From: Bacteroidota bacterium
Lineage (GTDB): Bacteria; Bacteroidota; Bacteroidia; Chitinophagales; Chitinophagaceae
NCBI GenBank assembly: GCA_016706595.1
Contig: JADJJH010000002.1
Location: 558,001-622,000, forward strand
Direction of reading: 5' to 3'
Length of the DNA: 64,000 nt
Both the position numbers and the translations under genes were made by a program. The notes under the pieces are model-generated. The model was not told the DNA's origin. It saw nothing but the letters and a program-made list of their open reading frames with translations, and made no database searches. Below are positions 25,635 to 34,337 of this stretch, one piece after another (positions within the stretch are counted from its first letter, which is position 1; each line of letters opens with the position of its first letter).

Positions 25635-27089
25635 GTGACTATTCAATCATTAAAGTCAAAAACCATAAAAGGTCTTGTTTGGAGCTCAATTGACAAAATT
25701 GGTGTTCTTATAATTAGTTTTCTCATTGGGCTGATGCTTGCCCGCATGTTAATGCCATCTGATTATGGTTTGGTTGGAATGCTCGCAATTTTTCTGACTA
25801 TTTCCAATTTATTGATTGAAAGCGGTTTTTCAAGTGCATTAATTCAGAAGCATACACCTACCAATGAAGATTACTCAACTATTTTTTATTTTAACTTAGT
25901 AGTTTCAATTGTCTTTTACCTGATTTTGTATTTCACAGCACCTCTTATTGCAACCTTTTATAATACACCACAACTCACACCAATTACACGAGTATTATCT
26001 TTGAACATTTTCTTGAATGCCTTTACGCTTGTTCAACAAACCAAATTAATAATCAACTTAGATTTTAAAACACAGGCAAAGATTTCTGTTTTGTCGGTAT
26101 TAATTAGTGGTAGTCTAGCACTTTATGCTGCTTATCTTGGTTATGGTGTTTGGGCCTTAGTGATTCAGATTCTTTCAGCAACTTTAGTCAAAACGCTGCT
26201 TCTATTTTATTTTAATAAATGGCTACCTGATTGGGTATTTAGCATTCCTTCTCTTAAACAATTATTCAGGTTTTCCTCAAATGTATTAGTAGCAGGGATC
26301 TCTTCGGGCTTTGTAAATAATATATATTCAATACTTATTGGTAAGTATTATAATGCTAAAGATTTAGGATATTATACTGGTTCTAGACAGTACCCAGAGT
26401 ATTTAGCAGGGCCAATTGGGAGCACGTTACTTGGTGTAACTTATCCTGTTTTGGTTTCATTGAAAAATGATCGAGACTCAATGGTGTTAGTTTTTAGTCG
26501 ATTGGTGCGATTAACTGTATTTTTTGTAATGCCGGTATTAACTCTGTTCGCACTTTTATCTGAACCATTTACACGTTTGATATTAACCGAAAAATGGATG
26601 CCCTTAGTTTCACTAATACAATGGATGTGCTTTGCACGTTTATTGGGTCCTATCTGTTCAATAAATATGATTATCCTAAATGTAATAGGCAGAAGCGATT
26701 TGTTCTTAAAAGTTGAACTTTCAAAATTGCCAATTACTATAGTTGCTTTAGTGATTACAATTCCATTCGGTTTGAAAGCTATCGTGATTGGTCATTTCGT
26801 AACTATGGTGATAACCTTTTTTATTACCACTTATTATTCGGGCAAGTTATTTGGTTTTGGCGCTTTGAGGCAAATGCACGAAATGAAAACAGTTGTAATA
26901 GCAACTATAATTATGACAGCGGGTGTATTCGCATGTAATTATTTTGTGACAAGCGATTTCTTTAAACTTCTAGTTGGCGGTTGCTCAGGTGTTAGCTTCT
27001 TTTTATTAGCAGCCTTTGCAATGAAGATAGAGGAAATCAAGGATTTTAAAGAATTGGTTTTAAAGATTCTCCCAAGCAAAAATGATTAA
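25635..27089 (+). CDS. Polysaccharide flippase, WzxC/MOP superfamily
   Basis: 484 residues with about twelve to fourteen predicted transmembrane helices. The N-terminal KSKTIKGLVWSSIDKIGV and ARMLMPSDYGLVGM blocks are typical of the WzxC-like branch of lipid-linked oligosaccharide flippases. It would move undecaprenyl-linked repeat units across the inner membrane. The start is GTG at 25635; no ATG occurs before the family start. A hairpin terminator follows at 27100. Neither wzy nor a ligase is recognisable in the window, so the locus is either incomplete here or continues elsewhere. Confidence 0.88.
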   Translation: MTIQSLKSKTIKGLVWSSIDKIGVLIISFLIGLMLARMLMPSDYGLVGMLAIFLTISNLLIESGFSSALIQKHTPTNEDYSTIFYFNLVVSIVFYLILYFTAPLIATFYNTPQLTPITRVLSLNIFLNAFTLVQQTKLIINLDFKTQAKISVLSVLISGSLALYAAYLGYGVWALVIQILSATLVKTLLLFYFNKWLPDWVFSIPSLKQLFRFSSNVLVAGISSGFVNNIYSILIGKYYNAKDLGYYTGSRQYPEYLAGPIGSTLLGVTYPVLVSLKNDRDSMVLVFSRLVRLTVFFVMPVLTLFALLSEPFTRLILTEKWMPLVSLIQWMCFARLLGPICSINMIILNVIGRSDLFLKVELSKLPITIVALVITIPFGLKAIVIGHFVTMVITFFITTYYSGKLFGFGALRQMHEMKTVVIATIIMTAGVFACNYFVTSDFFKLLVGGCSGVSFFLLAAFAMKIEEIKDFKELVLKILPSKND

Positions 27090-27099
27090 AAAAATGAAT

Positions 27100-27126
27100 C
27101 TACCTTTGATTGAAAGGTAGTTTCTT
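27100..27126 (+). terminator. Terminator after flippase gene
   Basis: Stem CTACCTTT (27100-27107) pairs with AAAGGTAG (27113-27120), followed by TTTCTT. It closes the plus-strand polysaccharide operon before the convergent block. Confidence 0.5.
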
Positions 27127-27193
27127 CCACTATTTATAATTAAAAATAGTTACTAAGGTTTTCTCAGTTTCCATGTAATCATGGCTTACTACT

Positions 27194-27994
27194 TTAACTC
27201 TCACTATTTGATTTATAACTTGATGCATAAACCTTAGCAAGAATTTTTGCAATGACCCCAGGCCAAAATTGCTTGAACATATTTAAATCTTCTAAGTACC
27301 TTGTATTGTTTTCGAGTCCTGCTGTAGATAAAGAATCTGAATGGATTCGTCGTTTTAAAAGTACATTTCTTACGTAATAAAACCTGCCCTTCATTGCAGC
27401 CATATTGCGCCAAATTTGCCAGTCGATAGTATTTACGTTATCAGATAGTTCGGTAGGGAATTGAAAGCCGGGTAAATTTTCAAGGTTATACATTACGGTT
27501 GGAAGTGCAATAGGGTTGCCTAGTGACAATAATCTTGTTTTCCAAAATTTGCTCCTCAGATGTGATTTGAAAGGCATGAATATTGAAAGTATCATTCGTT
27601 TTATTTTTATCATCAAGGTAAATGGTCTTTCTTTTCCATCCATAATTTCGGCATAGTTTGTAAAGCAAATTAAAGTGTCGCTATATTTTTTAGCGGCGGC
27701 AATACAAGTGGCTGCATACTCGGGTAAGTACAAATCGTCTTGATGGGCTATGGTTACATATTTAGTTTTTACTTGTTGAAAGGCAAAATTATTATCGTGT
27801 ACAACACCTTTGCCATAATCGGTAACAAATACTTCGATACCATATTTTTTAGCGATCGCAGAAATATAATCTGATGGGGTAGAGGTGCAAATACATATTT
27901 CGCTTTTGCTAGTTTGATTTTTTAATGAATAAATACATTCATCCAAATACGGACTGTTTTTATAAGCCAAAACCACAAAACTATGATCATTCAT
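27194..27994 (-). CDS. GT2 family glycosyltransferase
   Basis: 266 residues. SFVVLAYKNSPYLDECIYSL at the start, an HQDDLYLPEYA block as the DxD-type donor site, and FQFPTELSDNVNTIDWQIW downstream. Soluble GT-A enzyme of the capsule/LPS kind, with no membrane span seen. It is the last gene of a three-gene minus-strand block with the ATP-grasp/methyltransferase and the second aminotransferase, and 17 bp after the former, so it likely acts on the same product. Confidence 0.82.
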   Translation of the reverse strand: MNDHSFVVLAYKNSPYLDECIYSLKNQTSKSEICICTSTPSDYISAIAKKYGIEVFVTDYGKGVVHDNNFAFQQVKTKYVTIAHQDDLYLPEYAATCIAAAKKYSDTLICFTNYAEIMDGKERPFTLMIKIKRMILSIFMPFKSHLRSKFWKTRLLSLGNPIALPTVMYNLENLPGFQFPTELSDNVNTIDWQIWRNMAAMKGRFYYVRNVLLKRRIHSDSLSTAGLENNTRYLEDLNMFKQFWPGVIAKILAKVYASSYKSNSES

Positions 27995-28011
27995 TTTCTT
28001 TTGATTGAATG

Positions 28012-29874
28012 TTATCCAATAGACTTGGATTCTAAAATGAATATTGGTCTGTTTCTAAATTCACCAAGTAAATCAGAACGTACAATATTTCGCTCGTTCA
28101 ACAATTGATATTCAGTAATGGATTGGTTTTCTTCTGCTATGCCAATTGCCTTAATTGTCCATTTATCACCTATAGCAGATTCAACAAAATCTATCATTTC
28201 TTTTTTTGTTCCATTTTTGAAAAGCAGAGAATTCCTGTCGCCTTTCCAGCAAAACCCAAGCTGGAGCACCATCCATTTAGTTTTGTCTTGGAAATAATTG
28301 ATAGCATGCTGCATTTCCTTTTTTGCTTCATCTAATGATATTTGATTATCCCCAAAATCATCTCCTAAATGGTGAATCACATTAAAAAGTAGAACAATAT
28401 CGAATTGTGATTCATTAAGATTGTCTTTGAAATTCAAATATTTATTAAATACATGAATATTCATATTGAGTTTTTTTGAAGCCTTCTCTACAAAATTTGC
28501 ATGTGCTGTATTGCCTTCAATATAAACAACCTTTTTAGCCCCTGCTTCAATTGATTCGAAACTAAAATAACCAGTATTTCCACCAATATCTAAAACATTA
28601 GCTTCATTAAATGAAATGTGTTTACAGACAAAAGACCATCTTTCAGCTTCAAATCTTGGTATAGCTTGACTTACCGCAGTGCCAACAAGATTCTTTAGTA
28701 CTTGGGGTAGTATTTGATAACTGGAATGCTTGCTTGTATTTTTATATAGTTGTATTAATTCCTCGTCGGGTGTTGTATTTTCCATTAGATAAATATCTTT
28801 AGTGTCGTTTTTTAAATAAATTTCAGCTTGCAGTAACTCTTTATAATTTTTATAGAAATCATCAGAATTGAAGTTGTAGAATGTTTCGTTTTTTACTTGG
28901 GTATTTTTTATCCCACCTGACCAAAAATACCATTTATCATTTTTATAGATGAATTCATTTAAGTTAATTGAGAGACCATATTCATTTAGTAAATATGCAA
29001 ACAAATTCATGCCAGAATCTACAATCAGTTGCGAAGGTCCCCATAATCTTGGGTTTGCTTCTATCATGTAAAATTGGTTGTTGAAATGTTTCACTTCTAC
29101 CATAACTAATCCATAAAATCCTATTTTAATAAAAAGTTCAGCAAATTTGTTGGAGATTTCATGAATATGAATATCAGAAGATTTACATAATATCATGGAA
29201 CCTCCATTTGATTGTTGCATAAAGTTTTCCTGAGAATAGACTGAGTAATCCTTATCCATTGATATATAAAATAATAGATAATAATTCTCTCCTCCAATAT
29301 ATTCTTGAAAGTAGTAGTTGGATTTATTTTTATTAAGAAAGTAGTTATCAAAATCTATGTCATTATAGATTATTGCAGGCTTGTCAAGTATTTCTTGCTT
29401 TGCGATTTGATAATACTTTGGTTTAATTACAAATGGATATTTATTAGGCTTTTCCGGATACTCAAATGGGATATGCAAATTTTCATTTTTGCAAAGTTCA
29501 CCAAAAGAGTATTTGTCAGAAATGAGTTCGTAAATTGATTTTTCACATAAAGGGATTACTATATTATTCTCTGAAAGTATTAACCTATTATCAAGTAAAA
29601 ATCTGTTTAGATATTCGGTTGAAGGAAGTATAATTAGTTTCTCACAATTAGATATTGAACGGGCTTTATTTGCAAACTCAAGAATTTCATCAACAATTAG
29701 AATATTTTTCCTTCGTGTTGCAATCACAAATTTCTTATAGTCTGAATTTAGAATTACATCTTCAATTCCATTTGAAATAATTGAAATCGAAACTTGGTGT
29801 TGACAAGCAAATCGGCAAAATGCAATAACTGCTCTGTCATTTGATCCGGAAAAAATTAGAACATGTAGGTTCAT
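28012..29874 (-). CDS. ATP-grasp ligase fused to SAM methyltransferase
   Basis: 620 residues with two clear parts. Residues 1 to about 320 form an ATP-grasp ligase: a Rossmann-like start (LHVLIFSGSNDRAVIAF), FVIKPKYYQ as ATP-binding lysines, and MIEANPRLWGPSQL (270-283) with the metal-binding Glu and Asn. Residues about 400-620 form a class I SAM methyltransferase: VLDIGGNTGYFSFE (427-440) and FNVIHHLGDDF. ATP-grasp enzymes join a carboxylate to an amine through acyl phosphate; with the adjacent aminotransferase, a modified aminoacyl- or amide-decorated sugar is plausible, but the substrate is inferred only. The stop of the upstream aminotransferase overlaps its ATG (ATGA). Strongly AT-rich. 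Confidence 0.85.
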   Translation of the reverse strand: MNLHVLIFSGSNDRAVIAFCRFACQHQVSISIISNGIEDVILNSDYKKFVIATRRKNILIVDEILEFANKARSISNCEKLIILPSTEYLNRFLLDNRLILSENNIVIPLCEKSIYELISDKYSFGELCKNENLHIPFEYPEKPNKYPFVIKPKYYQIAKQEILDKPAIIYNDIDFDNYFLNKNKSNYYFQEYIGGENYYLLFYISMDKDYSVYSQENFMQQSNGGSMILCKSSDIHIHEISNKFAELFIKIGFYGLVMVEVKHFNNQFYMIEANPRLWGPSQLIVDSGMNLFAYLLNEYGLSINLNEFIYKNDKWYFWSGGIKNTQVKNETFYNFNSDDFYKNYKELLQAEIYLKNDTKDIYLMENTTPDEELIQLYKNTSKHSSYQILPQVLKNLVGTAVSQAIPRFEAERWSFVCKHISFNEANVLDIGGNTGYFSFESIEAGAKKVVYIEGNTAHANFVEKASKKLNMNIHVFNKYLNFKDNLNESQFDIVLLFNVIHHLGDDFGDNQISLDEAKKEMQHAINYFQDKTKWMVLQLGFCWKGDRNSLLFKNGTKKEMIDFVESAIGDKWTIKAIGIAEENQSITEYQLLNERNIVRSDLLGEFRNRPIFILESKSIG

Positions 29875-30935
29875 CTTACTATTGAAGATATTTTTATGAT
29901 GCTGTCTGTTGAAAGATTAATATACAAAGGCAAACATAGAATTCGTGATGCACAATTTTCTGAAATAGGCATAGCTTGCTTCGACGTATATGGAATTGTA
30001 TTTAGTGAAGGATAGAAATACCGCCTTGGAAAAATATCCAATTCATTAAGTGCTTTTTGTGCATCTAGCAACGCTTCTTCACTTTGCATTAAAACCGGGT
30101 AATAACTATAATTCCATTCGGCACTTTCTCTAATTTTTATTTTTTTTATTTTATCGAAATTAAGTAGCCTATCATAAGCTTCAACCACTTGCTTTCTTCC
30201 TTCTATAATTTCGGGCATATGTGGTAATACCGCCAAACCCATAGCCGCTTGCAACTCACTTATTTTGGCATTAATACCTAAGCCATAAAAATCGAGCGGT
30301 CCATTATGTCCAAAATTATGACTGTAATAAATTTTGTGTCGCAGGGCTTCATCCTTACAAAAAATAGCGCCCCCTTCTCCGGTATGAAATATTTTAGTAG
30401 CATGAAAACTACAGGTGCTTATATCGCCATATTCGAAAATAGATTTTCCTTTATAGGTTACACCAAAGCAATGTGCAGCATCGTAAATAACTTTTAAATT
30501 GTGTTTTAATGCTATACTTTCAATGGCTTCGATATTACAAGGGTTGCCAAATACATGGGTGGCTAAAATGCAAGTTGTTCGAGGGGTTATAGCCGCTTCA
30601 ATTTTAGTTTCATCAATGGTTAAATATTCGGGATGTATATCTACAAATACCGGTGTGCAATTTTCCCATACAATAGCTGCTGTTGTGGCTACATAGCTGA
30701 AGGGAGTAGTAATTATTTCACCACCATTGCCTAAAAGTTTAAGCGCAATTTGAATGGGAATGGTGCCATTATTGGTAATTAATATATTGTTGATCGATAG
30801 ATAGGATTTCAATTTTTTTTCTAACTCCAATACCAGTTCACCGCGATTAGTTAGCCATTCATTCTTCCAAATACGCTCAAGTTGTGCATGATATTCTTGT
30901 AAAGGCGGGAAGAATGTTTTTGTAACCGGTATCAT
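29871..30935 (-). CDS. Second DegT/DnrJ/EryC1 family aminotransferase
   Basis: About 354 residues. The PLP lysine lies in SFHATKIFHTGEGGA (Lys181), with VIYDAAHCFGV for the cofactor-stacking Asp/His and NNGTIPIQIAL near the phosphate site. It is clearly divergent from the fdtB-like protein (FHATK versus FYPGK) and belongs to the branch acting on 4-keto or other sugars. ATG at 30935 is preferred over the frame's earlier codons because PVTKTFFPPL is the usual family start. It leads the minus-strand block aminotransferase - ATP-grasp/methyltransferase - GT2. Confidence 0.86.
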   Translation of the reverse strand: MIPVTKTFFPPLQEYHAQLERIWKNEWLTNRGELVLELEKKLKSYLSINNILITNNGTIPIQIALKLLGNGGEIITTPFSYVATTAAIVWENCTPVFVDIHPEYLTIDETKIEAAITPRTTCILATHVFGNPCNIEAIESIALKHNLKVIYDAAHCFGVTYKGKSIFEYGDISTCSFHATKIFHTGEGGAIFCKDEALRHKIYYSHNFGHNGPLDFYGLGINAKISELQAAMGLAVLPHMPEIIEGRKQVVEAYDRLLNFDKIKKIKIRESAEWNYSYYPVLMQSEEALLDAQKALNELDIFPRRYFYPSLNTIPYTSKQAMPISENCASRILCLPLYINLSTDSIIKISSIVR

Positions 30936-31438
30936 GGTTTGAGAATTGGATGTAAATAAAATTTCGTGATGGTTAAGGATTGAGTTTGGCTGCAAATAGA
31001 AAATTAGATTTGTGTAAAATGAAATTATAAATTGAAGTCATAAAGTAATTAAAGGTAATTTTAAAAAATGTGTTTTCGGTTGACAGTATTTTGTTTTTTT
31101 GCAGGTGAGTACTAAGTATGTAACTAAATAATTTAGTGTGTTGGAAACTGAAGTTGACAAGGTATCAATTGATGGCTAATGGATACACACTGTACTATGT
31201 TAGAAGTATGTAAAGATGTATAGTTTGGGATTTTTATGTTTTGATTCGTATCTGATTGTACTTGCATGGTATGCGTTGGTTTAGCATAACTCCATATCAT
31301 AAGCACAATATAAATCAATATAAAAGGTAAATTATAGAGTATTGTTTTTATGAATTTAAGGTCAGCCATACACTGTATTAGTGTAACGAAATTAGAAGGA
31401 TAGCTTAGTTTATTAATTCATTCAACATTAGAAGATGA
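30936..31438. other. AT-rich intergenic stretch, one doubtful small ORF
   Basis: 503 bp between the aminotransferase start and the histidine kinase stop. The only open frame is a 78-codon minus-strand ORF at 31133-31369 with one possible transmembrane helix (LPFILIYIVLMIWSYA) and no recognised similarity. A TCTATTTG sequence near 30995-31010 (minus strand) may be the -7 element of the aminotransferase operon. Nothing else is recognisable. Confidence 0.4.
31133..31369 (-). CDS. Doubtful small membrane protein
   Basis: 78 codons from ATG at 31369. One hydrophobic helix (about residues 13-28) is followed by a polar, low-information tail rich in Thr, Ser, Gln and His. No promoter of the TAnnTTTG type is seen close upstream and I recognise no family. 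It could be a chance frame. Confidence 0.22.
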   Translation of the reverse strand: MADLKFIKTILYNLPFILIYIVLMIWSYAKPTHTMQVQSDTNQNIKIPNYTSLHTSNIVQCVSISHQLIPCQLQFPTH

Positions 31439-32812
31439 TTAGAATTGACGAGGAAAATGAAAGAAAAATGTTGTGCCTACATTTTGCATCGATTCGATTT
31501 GGATTTGCGCTTTATGAAATTTCATAATTTTACTAACGATAGCTAAGCCTAATCCATGCCCATTAATACCCGAAGTATTGTTGGTTCTATAAAAGGGTTC
31601 AAAAATATGCTCTCTTTCCGACTCACTCATCCCAATACCTTGATCGGCAAAAGAAACTTCCATAGTGGTTGGATGAGCCATTAATTGAATGGTTACTGTA
31701 TGGTTGGCGCTAAATTTGCAACCATTATCAATTATATTAAGAAAAGCAATTTTGAGCAAGCCAATATTTGCATGAATAATCAAATCGTCTTGATTTTCGG
31801 GCAGGTTAGCAAATTTTATTTTTACGTTACTAGAAGGATTTACTTTCGCATAGTATTCTTTGCAATCCCAAATGATATCATCGATGCGAACCGGTTCAAA
31901 GGCAACCCCGACATTCATTTCGTAGGATAGTCGTGAAAACTCAATTAAATCATTGGTTGTTTTATTGAGATGGGTAAGATCTTCTAACACCGAATCGATG
32001 GTTTGTTGATATTCTTCGGTTGGCCTTGCTTTTAATTGTAAAACTTGTAGCTGAGATGTAATAGAAGTTAATGGGTTCTTCATTTCGTGCGAAGCGGCCG
32101 AGAGAAAAATCTTTTGAAGCTTTAAAGAGTTTTGGATTTTATCGAGCAGCATATTGAATGTAATCGCCAATTGCCCGATTTCGTCGCGTGCATTAACGAC
32201 AGTTAACCGTGTTTCTAAAGATTCAATAGGCATATTATTTACTTGCGTAATTACTTTTGACAATGGATTTAATGCCCGTTGCGCAAACAGCCTACCCGCA
32301 AACATAACAATGATGATGCTAATTAAATACAGTGATGACAATAATCTAAACAGGTAATTATTTTTTGTGATACTTGCCCAATCTATATCACCCGCAATAA
32401 TAATCGCATCATCATACTTGCCTTTAAATGTAATTCCAAGAATGCGATAAGGTGATTTTTCGAGTTGCAATTCACCTTTCAGTTTTATCTCATTCAGTAT
32501 ACTTGTGGTAATCGGATACTCTACAGCACTATTGTTACTATAAATTATTTTTCCATCAACATTATACATTGTGATATTTTCAGAGGAAAGTGGATTCCTA
32601 TATTTTTCATCAATTGTACTCAGTAAGGCGGAGTCGATTTGCTGGGTTTCGAATAATAATTCAGCATGGGTTTTTGCCTTTTGCTTCATTAAATTATAGA
32701 ATTCTGATTTTCTATTTTGAGATAACATCAGATAAATTAATGAAAAGCAAAAGAGGATGATAAATGCAACCAGCACAAAAAATTGTAATGCGAGTTTAGT
32801 ACGTATTTGCAT
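31439..32812 (-). CDS. Sensor histidine kinase (OmpR-partner type)
   Basis: 457 residues: transmembrane helix 1 (about 11-31), a periplasmic sensor region (about 32-155), helix 2 (about 158-174), HAMP linker (RALNPLSKV...DEIGQL), HisKA with phospho-acceptor His242 in SHEMKNPLTS, then an ATPase domain with NIIDNGCKFS, DQGIGM and GHGLGLAIV. It autophosphorylates and passes phosphate to the response regulator encoded 2 bp upstream. Signal unknown. The translation start is ATG at 32812, directly after the regulator stop. Confidence 0.93.
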   Translation of the reverse strand: MQIRTKLALQFFVLVAFIILFCFSLIYLMLSQNRKSEFYNLMKQKAKTHAELLFETQQIDSALLSTIDEKYRNPLSSENITMYNVDGKIIYSNNSAVEYPITTSILNEIKLKGELQLEKSPYRILGITFKGKYDDAIIIAGDIDWASITKNNYLFRLLSSLYLISIIIVMFAGRLFAQRALNPLSKVITQVNNMPIESLETRLTVVNARDEIGQLAITFNMLLDKIQNSLKLQKIFLSAASHEMKNPLTSITSQLQVLQLKARPTEEYQQTIDSVLEDLTHLNKTTNDLIEFSRLSYEMNVGVAFEPVRIDDIIWDCKEYYAKVNPSSNVKIKFANLPENQDDLIIHANIGLLKIAFLNIIDNGCKFSANHTVTIQLMAHPTTMEVSFADQGIGMSESEREHIFEPFYRTNNTSGINGHGLGLAIVSKIMKFHKAQIQIESMQNVGTTFFFHFPRQF

Positions 32813-32814
32813 TT

Positions 32815-33498
32815 TTAGTTGATGTCTTTAAAGATGTATCCTAGACCTTTTCGAGTATGTATAAATTTAGAGCCTTCTTGATTGCCTATTTTATTTCGAA
32901 GGTAGCTAATATAGACTTCAAGAATATTGGTTCCGGTATCAAAATCTAAGCCCCAAACATGTTCGATGATTTGCTCTTTGGTAAGCAGAACTTCATTATT
33001 CAGCATAAAAAATTCGAGCAGATTAAATTCTTTAGCGGTAAGTTGTATGGGGGTTGAATTTCTGAATACCTCCTTAGTGTCTATATTCAATTTTAGATCA
33101 GAATATTCTATAATGCGTTGTGGTATTTTATTTTCGAGTGAACGCTTAAGCAAGGCTTTGATACGGGCTAGCAATTCTTGAAAGTCGAATGGCTTCACCA
33201 AATAGTCGTCGCCACCTGCATCAAATCCTTTTAATTTATCTTCGGTGAACCCAAGTGCCGAAAGGATGAGTATTGGAATGCCGGCATTTCGTTGTCGAAT
33301 TTGTTCGCAAAATTCTATACCATTTATCTTAGGCATCAAAATGTCTGTAATAATCAAATCATATCGATTTTTGCCAACTAACACTAAGCCTTCTTCACCA
33401 TCCATAGCGAAATCAACCTTGTAGCCATTTTCACTCAAGCCTTTTGTAATCGTTTTAACGGTTTTTATTTCGTCTTCAAGAATCAAAATTCTGTGCAT
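32815..33498 (-). CDS. OmpR/PhoB-family response regulator
   Basis: 227 residues. Receiver domain with acidic pocket (LEDE), phospho-acceptor Asp52 in TDILMPKING and Lys in DDYLVKPF, followed by a winged-helix DNA-binding domain (LTAKEFNLLEFFM ... HTRKGLGYIF). Paired with the histidine kinase downstream in an operon. TACTTTTG lies 4 nt before its ATG, implying a leaderless message. It is divergent from the AraC-type gene at 33739, and may control it. Confidence 0.95.
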   Translation of the reverse strand: MHRILILEDEIKTVKTITKGLSENGYKVDFAMDGEEGLVLVGKNRYDLIITDILMPKINGIEFCEQIRQRNAGIPILILSALGFTEDKLKGFDAGGDDYLVKPFDFQELLARIKALLKRSLENKIPQRIIEYSDLKLNIDTKEVFRNSTPIQLTAKEFNLLEFFMLNNEVLLTKEQIIEHVWGLDFDTGTNILEVYISYLRNKIGNQEGSKFIHTRKGLGYIFKDIN

Positions 33499-33502
33499 AC
33501 AA

Positions 33503-33510
33503 CAAAAGTA
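33503..33510 (-). promoter_or_regulatory. -7 element of the two-component operon
   Basis: Minus strand reads TACTTTTG, exact TAnnTTTG match, ending 4 nt before the ATG at 33498. Confidence 0.45.
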
Positions 33511-33698
33511 AGTGATACATTACGGCTTTGCAAATGTTAGTCTAATTTGCTTTTAGTTGATAGTTTTCATGCAATAATTTTATGATTTACCTAGTTTGAG
33601 AATCCTAAACATAAGCATCTACATGCTGCAGGTAACAAAAGGTGTGAATTATGTAAGTATCTTAAAAGATATGTAAAAGGAAGTCGATCATTACAAAC

Positions 33699-33706
33699 TA
33701 CCTTTG
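33699..33706 (+). promoter_or_regulatory. -7 element of AraC-type gene
   Basis: TACCTTTG, exact TAnnTTTG match. Its position excludes the earliest possible start codon (GTG at 33712) as a translated start with a leader, and supports TTG at 33739 or ATG at 33760. Confidence 0.45.
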
Positions 33707-33738
33707 AGAAGGTGCATCATTTGTATCCTAAGTCCTAT

Positions 33739-34299
33739 TTGAAAATATATATTAAATACATGGTAAGCCTTCGTTGCAAAATGATGGTAAAAGAAGAGCT
33801 AAGAAAACTTGGTTTACACTTTGTTCTGGTTGATTTAGGTGAAGTAGAAGTAATGGAAGACTTGACGAGTGAGCAATGGGAAATACTAAGAACAAATTTA
33901 GCACTCATCGGACTTGAACTGATCGATGACAAGCGATCAATTTTAATTCAAAGAATTAAAAATGTAGTGATTGAAATGGTTCATCACGCTGATGAAATGC
34001 CCAATACAAATTTCTCGAACTACCTAAGCAGCAAATTGCATCACGATTATACGTACATGGCTAATTTGTTTTCGGAAGTACAAGGAACAACCATTGAGCA
34101 ATTTATTATTTCGCATAAAATAGAACGTATCAAAGAACTTATCATTTACGACGAACTCAATATAACAGAAATAGCTTATAAAATGAATTATAGCAGTGTA
34201 GCTCACCTTTCAACGCAATTCAAAAAAATGACGGGCTTATCGCCTTCTCATTTTAAACAATTGAAAGTTAAAAGACGTAGACCACTTGAAGAATTATAA
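33739..34299 (+). CDS. AraC-family regulator with short N-terminal domain
   Basis: About 186 residues. The C-terminal 90 residues carry an AraC helix-turn-helix pair (LHHDYTYMANLFSEVQGTTI, then NITEIAYKMNYSSVAHLSTQ, ending LSPSHFKQLK). The N-terminus (about 1-70) resembles a ferredoxin-like/heavy-metal-associated fold (IKYMVSLRCKMMVKEELRKLGL); related proteins have a Cys-x-x-Cys here, but this one has SLRC, so only one Cys remains. That similarity is from memory and needs checking. TTG at 33739 matches the expected domain start better than ATG at 33760. It lies 38 bp before the hybrid kinase and may form an operon with it. Confidence 0.75.
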   Translation: MKIYIKYMVSLRCKMMVKEELRKLGLHFVLVDLGEVEVMEDLTSEQWEILRTNLALIGLELIDDKRSILIQRIKNVVIEMVHHADEMPNTNFSNYLSSKLHHDYTYMANLFSEVQGTTIEQFIISHKIERIKELIIYDELNITEIAYKMNYSSVAHLSTQFKKMTGLSPSHFKQLKVKRRRPLEEL

Positions 34300-34337
34300 A
34301 ATCAAATTTTACCTCCATAATGATGAATTAGCAACCC

